A DNA stretch of 25,799 bases from an uncultured bacterium (GTDB lineage: Bacteria; Cyanobacteriota; Vampirovibrionia; Gastranaerophilales; Gastranaerophilaceae), in NCBI GenBank assembly GCA_902765655.1, contig CACXAK010000001.1, positions 1-25,799 on the forward strand. Reading direction: 5' to 3'. Shown here in pieces: positions 1 through 6,094 of this stretch; the first letter of the stretch is position 1; every line of letters begins with the position of its first letter. A program made the translations under genes and the position numbers. The notes under the pieces are model-generated. The model was not told the DNA's origin. It saw only the letters and a list, made by a program, of their open reading frames with translations, and made no database searches.

Positions 1-603
1 GCACAGGATTTTATGTTCAGAATATTTGTATCTCCTGTCGGGCCTTATTTTAAAGGCGGTTCTAAACCTATTACATTAAAAGTCAGCGATTTTGACAGAG
101 CAGCACCAAACGGCACCGGTCATGTTAAGGCCGGATTAAACTACGCAATGAGTTTACACGCAGGAGTTACAGCACACAAAGAGGGCTATGCGGAAAATTT
201 ATATCTTGACCCGCAAACCCGCACGAAAGTTGAAGAAACAGGCGGAGCAAACTTTTTATTTATCACAAAAGACGGCAAAGTAGTTACACCAAAATCATCA
301 AGTATATTACCGTCAATTACAAGACGTTCTCTGATGTACGTTGCACAGCACTACTTGGGGCTTGAAGTTGAAGAAAGAGAAGTTTATCTTGATGAATTGA
401 ATGATTTTGCAGAATGTGGTCTTTGCGGTACAGCAGCAGTAATATCACCTGTTGGCAGAATTGATGATCACGGAAAATCAATAAACTTCCCGTCAGGCAT
501 GGATGCTCCGGGTGAAATTACCAAAAAACTATATGATACCCTCACAGGTATTCAATATGGTAAAATCGAAGCTCCGCAGGGCTGGATTAAACAAATTGTA
601 TAA
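1..603 (+). CDS. ilvE: Branched-chain amino acid aminotransferase, C-terminal part (5' end outside window)
   Basis: Class IV PLP-dependent aminotransferase that interconverts Leu/Ile/Val and their 2-oxo acids, the last step of branched-chain amino acid synthesis. The frame is open from base 1, so the ATG at 13 is internal and the N-terminal part is missing. The segment GTGHVKAGLNYA matches the block around the PLP lysine in the eukaryotic-like (type II) BCAT group; that Lys is encoded at about 127-129. Further family blocks are visible: ILPSITRRSL, GLCGTAAVISPV and the near-terminal TGIQYGKIE. The protein ends in GWIKQIV and is followed by an intrinsic terminator, so the 3' end looks natural. 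Recognition of the family is firm; the choice of ilvE rather than another BCAT paralogue is inference. Confidence 0.9.
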   Translation, partial: AQDFMFRIFVSPVGPYFKGGSKPITLKVSDFDRAAPNGTGHVKAGLNYAMSLHAGVTAHKEGYAENLYLDPQTRTKVEETGGANFLFITKDGKVVTPKSSSILPSITRRSLMYVAQHYLGLEVEEREVYLDELNDFAECGLCGTAAVISPVGRIDDHGKSINFPSGMDAPGEITKKLYDTLTGIQYGKIEAPQGWIKQIV

Positions 604-625
604 TTATAATCATATAAAAAAATAA

Positions 626-667
626 AAACTCGAGCAGTTTGGGGTAAATTGCTTGAGTTTCTTTTTT
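626..667 (+). terminator. Rho-independent terminator after ilvE
   Basis: A 13-bp stem is formed by 626-638 and 648-660 (two G:T wobbles) around a 9-nt loop, followed by six T at 662-667. It lies 22 nt after the ilvE stop codon and in the right orientation. Confidence 0.85.
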
Positions 668-738
668 GGGGTAATCAGTCTTTCGACTGTATTTATGGGG
701 TTTATAGGGGTAAATATAGGAGTTAAATTATACTTATA

Positions 739-1017
739 TTACGCCATATATGGTATATGGATATAATTTGTATCTTCAGTACTTCTTTTTGGGGTTGCAA
801 GTATATTATAAGCCTTAACAAAACTGTATTTTAATGCTTTTAACGGGTTTGAATGAACAAAATCAGCTTGTTGAGTGATAAATAAGTCTTTTTCAAAATT
901 GATTTTGTTGTTTGAATTTTTGTCCAAATTCATCAAACCTACTCTTGAACTATTATTATTGTCACCGAATGTAATCGGCTTTATTGTTGTTAATTTTATA
1001 GGATTTATTGTAATCAT
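739..1017 (-). CDS. Small hypothetical protein with ITFG N-terminal motif
   Basis: 92-aa protein that I do not recognise. The start is well supported: GGAGG lies five bases upstream of the ATG and a consensus promoter sits about 55 nt further up, giving a leader of roughly 46 nt. The N-terminus (MITINPI, then PITFGD at about residue 15) resembles the starts of two other unknown proteins in this window (MQISSI...TSFG at 9049 and MKINSI at 16241). The rest is polar and Asn/Lys-rich, with no signal peptide, membrane segment or cysteine motif. It stands alone between ilvE and the c-di-GMP gene, convergent with ilvE. Function unknown; that it is a real expressed gene is likely from its promoter and ribosome binding site. 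Confidence 0.75.
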   Translation of the reverse strand: MITINPIKLTTIKPITFGDNNNSSRVGLMNLDKNSNNKINFEKDLFITQQADFVHSNPLKALKYSFVKAYNILATPKRSTEDTNYIHIPYMA

Positions 1018-1070
1018 CTTGTCCTCCTTTCGGGATTAAGTGTATGTTCAACACTTCATTTGACACAAAT

Positions 1071-1099
1071 ACTATAAATCATAATAATTATTTTGTCAA
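1071..1099 (-). promoter_or_regulatory. Sigma-70-type promoter of the 739-1017 gene
   Basis: On the minus strand TTGACA (1099-1094) and TATAGT (1076-1071) are separated by exactly 17 bases. The predicted transcript starts near 1064 and leads directly into the GGAGG and ATG of the small hypothetical gene. Confidence 0.85.
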
Positions 1100-1478
1100 T
1101 ACCCCTTATGAACTTTTGTTAAGAAATTGGAAATATAGACTAGCCGAAGGTTTTAGCATAAAGTGCAAAAAGTACACTTATTCCTGCTTGTATATGCTTT
1201 TAGAATTTTAAAATTTATTATTTTTAGACTTTGCTCTTTTACAATTCTTAAACTTTGGTTGGAAAAGCACAAAACATGCTTTATACTATAAATGTAGTAA
1301 TGAATTTATGAGTATTTTGGGCAAAAGTACAAGGAAATTCCGGTATAATCCATCTGTTTGGAGTATTACATCGTATCTGAAATAGGGTAGAATTATTTAA
1401 GTAATGTAAATAATTTCTTGAAATTTGTCAAAAAATTTTTATTACACAACTTAATGAAAAAAAACAGGTAGTTAAATT
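1100..1478. other. Non-coding stretch, no gene seen
   Basis: About 380 bases with stops in all frames and no recognisable gene remnant, tRNA or terminator. It holds only promoter-like hexamers on the plus strand (see 1259-1287, and an isolated TATAAT at 1344-1349) and a short palindrome GGAAATTCC at about 1332-1340. Most likely it is the upstream control region of the c-di-GMP gene that starts at 1479. Confidence 0.5.
1259..1287 (+). promoter_or_regulatory. Possible promoter of the c-di-GMP gene
   Basis: TTGGAA (1259-1264) and TATACT (1282-1287) are 17 bases apart. If used, the transcript would have a leader of about 185 nt. The -35 is a weak match, so this is tentative. Confidence 0.35.
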
Positions 1479-3363
1479 TTGGAAAAGACAAACAAAAAAA
1501 CTGAAACAGATAAAGCTCAGTCTGTAAAAAAAAGTTTGAGTTCAAATCCTATCGAAAACATTATCGACAGGATTGAAGAAGCTTTGCCAAATGTTTCCGG
1601 TAATAAGAATAATCCTTATCGTACGGAAACTTCAACTCCTGTTGAAATCCAAAAACCTGTAAAAAGAAATCCGTAGAGACCATTAATACTTTCAATCTTG
1701 ACAAAACAAAAGCTCATCCGTTTATTCCTTATCCTGAAGAGCAAACATCAGCACCTGTTGCGGTTAATTATGCCGAAATAATGAAAAATATTTCAGATGC
1801 ATTTACGCATAATTCAAGCCTGATAAATCTTTTCTCCCGCTTGAATGATATTTTCGTCAAGAAACAAAAATGGAGTTTTATAGGATTCGGGTTGCTGCAC
1901 GAAAAATCAAAATGCCTTAATATAAGACTTTACTCAAAAGCAGGAAATTCTTATAATTCAAAGGTATTTTTATCAGATGAAACAAATCCGATTGTACAGT
2001 GTTTCAATTCAAAAGCAATAATTGATCAGAATAACATTGATTATATAAATATTCCTTACCTGAGCAAAACCGGCTCAGTTATTATTCCGATGATGTCTGT
2101 TGATAAATGTGTCGGTGTAATGCTTGTCGGTAAGAGCATTTCGAGATTGAATATTAATCTTAATTTGCCAACACTGACACTCTGACTTCTTTATACACTC
2201 ACAGGGGCTTTCAGGAAATTCTGGCAAAAGAAATCGCAAAAGCAAATGATAACAAAACTCCATTGTCTGTCATTATGTTTGACGTTAATAACATAACAAA
2301 AATCAACAGAGAACTCGGTCATGCCAAAGGGGACGAAGTTATTAAAATTATTGCTGATAAAGTTAAACAAAATATTAAAAATACAGATTCTGCAGGCAGA
2401 TATGGCGGAGATGAAATTGCCGTCATTATGCCCGAAACGGATACAAAAAATGCAAAATATATGGCAGAATATATTACTTATTGTCTGTCTTGTTGTTTTG
2501 TTGATGATGTAGGGCCTGTTAAGGTATCTGTCGGGGTTGCAACATACCCTGATTGCGCACAGGATCAGGAAAAATTATTACTTTTGGCCGAACAAGCTAT
2601 GTATATTTCACAGGCAAAAGGATACAAAGAAGGAATGTCTGCGATTATCAGTACGGAAGATTTCAATTTCTGGGATGATGTTGCAGTAAATTCATTTGCT
2701 GAAATTCTTGCAAAACGTCATTTTGAAAACGGTATTAATTTTGAAGACGAACTTGTTAAAAAGATAAATAATGTTGATATTCTCAATCACAATAACCTGA
2801 TGGAAATGGTTACATCACTTGCAGGTGCAATCGATGCAAAAGACCCATATACAAAAGGTCATTCTACAAGTGTTTCAAGATACTCGGAAGCTCTTGCAAG
2901 AGCAGTTCATTTACCTGAAGCGGAAGTGGAAAGAATTAAAATCGGTGCTATGCTGCATGATATCGGGAAAATTGGTATTCCTGAAAATGTCCTTAAAAAA
3001 CCGGGCAAATTAAATGACGAAGAATGGCAGATTATGAAACAGCACCCGACAATTGGGGCAGAAAAAGTTCTTGCTCCGAATGAAGCTTTGAGAGAATTTA
3101 TACCTATTGTAAAACATCACCATGAAAGATTAGACGGAAGCGGTTATCCTGATAATCTGAAAGGGGAAGATATTCCGCTTGAAGCCCGTATTGTATCCGT
3201 TGCAGATGCTTACCACGCACTTGTCAGCGACAGACCTTACAGAAAAGGCATGCCGATAGAAAAAGCATGCGCAATTTTGCAGGAAGGTGCCGGTGTTCAG
3301 TGGGATTCTGATTTGGTCAGAGCATTTATTGCAATTGCACCGTCTTTAACTACTAAGGTTTAG
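1479..3363 (+). pseudogene. GAF-GGDEF-HD-GYP cyclic-di-GMP signalling protein, broken by two -1 frameshifts
   Basis: One gene in three frames: 1479-1676, then about 1665-2185, then about 2164-3363. The likely start is TTG at 1479 with AGGTAG nine bases upstream. The inner starts at 1781 and 2263 have no ribosome binding site. Adding one base in the A5 run (1661-1665) and one in the T3 run (2164-2166) gives a continuous 628-aa protein. Restored order: disordered N-terminus (1-100), GAF-like domain (about 105-235), GGDEF domain opening TDTLTSLYTHRGF with RYGGDEI at 308-314, and HD-GYP domain with HDIGK (HD at 494-495) and GSGYP (GYP at 556-558). The GGDEF signature is GGDEI, and the inhibitory-site position reads KNTD rather than RxxD. 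HD-GYP proteins hydrolyse cyclic-di-GMP; that half is intact. It may be a recent pseudogene or an intact gene with two base-calling errors. Confidence 0.8.
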
Positions 3364-3385
3364 TTTTAATATATTAAAGCAAAAT

Positions 3386-3416
3386 AAAAACCCTGCAATT
3401 TTACAGGGTTTTTTAA
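3386..3416. terminator. Bidirectional terminator between the c-di-GMP gene and fabF
   Basis: A perfect 10-bp inverted repeat (3386-3395 with 3404-3413, core CCCTG/CAGGG) has an 8-nt loop. It is flanked by an A-run on the left and a T-run on the right, so it can end transcription from both converging genes. Confidence 0.85.
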
Positions 3417-3436
3417 TTTGGAATAATAATTAACAA

Positions 3437-4690
3437 CTATACTTCTTTGAAAACCAAAGTAGTATTGTGTCCCCCAAATCCGAATGAATTTGACAAAGCT
3501 GCATGAACTTTCTTTTCTCTCATTTTGTGAGGTACATAATCAAGATTTGCAACGTGTTCATCCTGATTATCAAGATTTATTGTAGGAGGAACTTTGCCTT
3601 CATTTATAACCTTGGCACAAACCAAAGCTTCAATTGCACCTGTTGCTCCAAGCATGTGACCATGCATACTCTTTGTTGAAGAAACAAGCAAGTTTGGATT
3701 TTGTTCTTTATCACCAAAAATTTGTTCTATTGCCTTTGATTCAGCCATATCACCCAAACCGGTACTTGTTCCGTGCGGATTTATATATTGAATATCTTCA
3801 GGTTTTAAACCGGCATCTTTCAGAGCAAATTCCATTGATTTCAAAGCACCTTTACCTTCCGGATCAGGAGCAACAATATCATAAGCATCTGCTGTTTGAC
3901 CGTAACCTACAATTTCTGCATACATTTTTGCACCACGGGCTTTTGCATGTTCATATTCTTCAAGAACAAGAACTGCAGCGCCTTCGCCCATAATGAACCC
4001 GTCACGATCCTTATCATAAGGACGTGATGCTCTTTCCGGTTCATCATTTCTCTTTGATAATGCGCGGCATGCCGTAAATGCACCAATACCTAATGTTGTA
4101 ATAGTTGCCTCACAACCGCCTGCAACAACAGCATCAGCATCTCCATACTGAATTGAACGGAATGCATCGCCAACAGAATGTGTTCCCGTTGCACAAGCAG
4201 AACAAACAACCTTATTTAATCCTTTATAACCATGCTTAATAGAAATTCTTCCTGAACCGATATCAACGATCAACATAGGAACCGTGAAAGGTGATGCCTT
4301 TGTAGGTCCTTTTTCAAGCATTGTAAGGTGGTTTGTTTCAAATGTTTTAAACCCGCCTGCTGCAGAACTTACAATTACACCGATTCTGTACGGATCATAT
4401 CCTGCATCATCAAGCCCAGCATCTGCAATGGCTTCATCTGCTGCAACCATTGCAAACTGAGTGTATCTGTCCATTCTTTTTGCTTCTTTTGGATCAAGAT
4501 AATCCTCAGGATTAAAATCTTTATCTTTAATTTCAGCAGAAATTTTTACGGTTTGTTTATCCGTATTAACTCTTTCTGTTAAAGAAACACCGCTTTTGCC
4601 TTCAAGCATTGATTTCCAAAAATTATCAACACCTATACCACATGGGGTAACTGCTCCTAAGCCGGTTATAACTACTCTTCTTTTTTCCAT
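3437..4690 (-). CDS. fabF: 3-oxoacyl-[acyl-carrier-protein] synthase II (KAS II)
   Basis: Condensing enzyme of type II fatty acid synthesis, joining malonyl-ACP to a growing acyl-ACP. The start chosen is the ATG at 4690 (MEKRRVVITGLG, with AAAGGA about nine bases upstream); a longer frame to 4729 is open but adds 13 atypical residues. At 417 aa it has the usual family length. The catalytic triad is visible as Cys166 (SACATGTH), His306 (NPHGTST) and His345 (STKSMHGHMLG, with Lys340), and the C-terminal NSFGFGGHN loop is present. It follows acpP on the same strand with a 197-nt gap that holds a hairpin and an octamer repeat array, so it may be cotranscribed with acpP or have its own control. 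The acpP-fabF order is conserved in Cyanobacteria and many other bacteria. Confidence 0.97.
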   Translation of the reverse strand: MEKRRVVITGLGAVTPCGIGVDNFWKSMLEGKSGVSLTERVNTDKQTVKISAEIKDKDFNPEDYLDPKEAKRMDRYTQFAMVAADEAIADAGLDDAGYDPYRIGVIVSSAAGGFKTFETNHLTMLEKGPTKASPFTVPMLIVDIGSGRISIKHGYKGLNKVVCSACATGTHSVGDAFRSIQYGDADAVVAGGCEATITTLGIGAFTACRALSKRNDEPERASRPYDKDRDGFIMGEGAAVLVLEEYEHAKARGAKMYAEIVGYGQTADAYDIVAPDPEGKGALKSMEFALKDAGLKPEDIQYINPHGTSTGLGDMAESKAIEQIFGDKEQNPNLLVSSTKSMHGHMLGATGAIEALVCAKVINEGKVPPTINLDNQDEHVANLDYVPHKMREKKVHAALSNSFGFGGHNTTLVFKEV

Positions 4691-4710
4691 TTTATATTTT
4701 CCTTTATCAT

Positions 4711-4730
4711 GTTGGGCAAGTATGCCCAAC
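4711..4730. repeat. Perfect 8-bp hairpin in the fabF leader
   Basis: GTTGGGCA (4711-4718) and its exact complement TGCCCAAC (4723-4730) enclose a four-base loop AGTA. It lies 20 nt upstream of the fabF start and lacks a T-run on either side, so it does not look like a terminator. Its GC-rich stem stands out in AT-rich surroundings. It could be a mobile hairpin repeat or a leader structure of fabF. Confidence 0.6.
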
Positions 4731-4755
4731 CTACATACTTTTAAATAAGATATCG

Positions 4756-4818
4756 GGATACTAAGTTCATCAATACCATTTTCTTAGTGCCTTAGTACCC
4801 TAACATCCTAGTATCTTA
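4756..4818. repeat. Octamer repeat array A (acpP-fabF gap)
   Basis: Read on the plus strand, 4783-4818 splits cleanly into CTTAGTGC, CTTAGTAC, CCTAACAT, CCTAGTAT and CTTA, an 8-bp period. An opposite-strand copy, GGATACTAAG, lies at 4756-4765, so the block can fold back on itself. Related arrays are found at 8963-8994 and 12728-12759. Confidence 0.75.
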
Positions 4819-4887
4819 CAAACAATACGGGAGCGAAACGTAAGTGTCCCACTCCCATATTTATAAAATTCAATTTTAAAACTCAAA

Positions 4888-5124
4888 TTAGTGAGACAAT
4901 TTGCTGTCGATATATGCTACAGCATCTTGAACTGTTTGAATTTTTTCTGCGTCTTCATCAGGAATTTCGCATTTGAATTCTTCTTCTAAAGCCATAACTA
5001 ATTCAACTGTGTCTAATGAATCAGCACCTAAATCATCTGTAAAACGTGCTTCAGGTGTAACTAATTTTTCATCTACACTTAATTGATCTACTACAACTTT
5101 TTTAACTGTGTCTAATGTACTCAT
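4888..5124 (-). CDS. acpP: Acyl carrier protein
   Basis: Carries acyl intermediates of fatty acid synthesis on a 4'-phosphopantetheine arm. Start chosen at ATG 5124 (MSTLDTVKKVV), which has AGAGGA about nine bases upstream; the open frame to 5184 would add a 20-residue basic extension not seen in ACPs. The 78-aa acidic protein has the attachment motif GADSLDTVEL with Ser36 at the position known from E. coli ACP. It is the first gene of the acpP-fabF pair and has a good promoter about 55 nt upstream. FabD and an acyl-ACP thioesterase encoded elsewhere in the window are expected to act on this protein. Confidence 0.97.
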   Translation of the reverse strand: MSTLDTVKKVVVDQLSVDEKLVTPEARFTDDLGADSLDTVELVMALEEEFKCEIPDEDAEKIQTVQDAVAYIDSKLSH

Positions 5125-5185
5125 GTTTTTCTTTCCTCTTTTTTTGTAATAAAAATGTATTACTATTAAATACTTCTCTTCCATA

Positions 5186-5213
5186 ATTATATGTGAACAA
5201 TTTTTTTTTGCAA
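5186..5213 (-). promoter_or_regulatory. Promoter of acpP
   Basis: On the minus strand TTGCAA (5213-5208) is followed after 16 bases by a perfect TATAAT (5191-5186). Transcription would start near 5179, about 55 nt before the acpP ATG. Confidence 0.65.
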
Positions 5214-5250
5214 GAATTTTACAAATTGTGAAATATTTTGTTATAAAACT

Positions 5251-6036
5251 TTATAATACACTTTTATTTACCATAGCTTTTTGAGCTTCTGCAATATTAA
5301 AATCAGTATATTTTTGCTTGCGCATTTGATAAACACTTTCAAAATCTGAACCCCAACCTAAATCACGAAGTTGTTGCGGAGTAATTTCGCGCTTTATGCT
5401 TCCTATTCTGCGCATAATATCGTCTCGTTTAAAAATACCATTTCTCTGATGTCCGTACATTATCGGAATATCATGAGTTTTTGGATTGAACAAATAATTT
5501 ATGGTTTGTGCAATATCTGTTCTGTGCAATCCTAAAGCACAAGCCATGTAATAATTGTCATTATCCATAACTTTAAATAACAGCGGCATTTTATCAATTA
5601 TTTTTGAAGTATCCAGTTTAAAAGAATCAATAGGAATGTGATAATAATTTAAGCCGGCAGATTTGCACAAATCTTCATAATTTTCTCCGGTAAATTTATC
5701 TCTTAAATCTATTACAGATTTCAAACCATATTCTTTTAATATTGGAATAAATCTTTTATGACGTTTTGAAGATAAAGTTTCTCCACGCAAACCATTATTT
5801 TCTACAAATCTGAGATTTCCTATTCTTAAATTTTTTATATTGTTTATGTCCAGTCCCTTTTCAATTTGAGAATTCAAAGACTGAAAAGATACCACAAATT
5901 TGTTATAATTGGCCAAAAGATTAAGACAATTTTTGGTACAATTATCTTTTGAAATACTTTTTGGATCATTTTGTATATTGTTTTTTATATAATTTTGGTA
6001 TGAATTGCTTCGGGGTAAATTTGATATTGTTAACAT
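5251..6036 (-). CDS. CX5R phosphatase-domain protein (DSP/PTP-like), 261 aa
   Basis: The C-terminal two thirds look like a cysteine-based dual-specificity/tyrosine phosphatase fold. Visible are an NGLRG element (81-85), GLKSVIDLRD (104-113), a candidate general-acid Asp137 in HIPID, and the P-loop CALGLHRTD, with Cys166 and Arg172 of a CX5R signature. Such enzymes hydrolyse phospho-Tyr/Ser/Thr or phosphoinositides; the substrate here cannot be told. The N-terminal 65 residues are Asn/Ser-rich and show no signal peptide. The start ATG at 6036 has AAGGA about 11 bases upstream. The gene lies 58 nt downstream of a 923-aa protein on the same strand whose C-terminus carries the same domain (shared blocks CA-G--RTD, INY-FNPK), so the two are probably one operon and paralogous. 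Catalytic activity is inferred from motif only. Confidence 0.75.
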   Translation of the reverse strand: MLTISNLPRSNSYQNYIKNNIQNDPKSISKDNCTKNCLNLLANYNKFVVSFQSLNSQIEKGLDINNIKNLRIGNLRFVENNGLRGETLSSKRHKRFIPILKEYGLKSVIDLRDKFTGENYEDLCKSAGLNYYHIPIDSFKLDTSKIIDKMPLLFKVMDNDNYYMACALGLHRTDIAQTINYLFNPKTHDIPIMYGHQRNGIFKRDDIMRRIGSIKREITPQQLRDLGWGSDFESVYQMRKQKYTDFNIAEAQKAMVNKSVL

Positions 6037-6094
6037 GAATAAATTTTTCCTTTTTTATTCATGCAAAAACCCCTAAAATTAATTTTTGCTATTT

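Noticed and set aside
1060..1088. Plus-strand TTGACA at 1060 as a second, divergent promoter
   Set aside because: The matching -10 would be TAATAA at a 16-base spacing and no plus-strand gene begins for 390 bases; the minus-strand promoter using the same DNA is far better.
1655..2170. Programmed -1 ribosomal frameshifting at the two shifts
   Set aside because: Both shifts are -1, but the second site (AAT TTG) is not a workable slippery sequence and no downstream pseudoknot is evident; base loss or read error is simpler.
2075..2263. Minus-strand open frame near the second frameshift of the c-di-GMP gene
   Set aside because: It lies opposite clear GAF/GGDEF coding sequence, has no ribosome binding site and an unremarkable Cys/His-rich translation.
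4829..4856. GGGAG...CTCCC inverted repeat after acpP as a terminator
   Set aside because: Only five base pairs with an 18-nt loop and no T-run on the minus strand; too weak to call.
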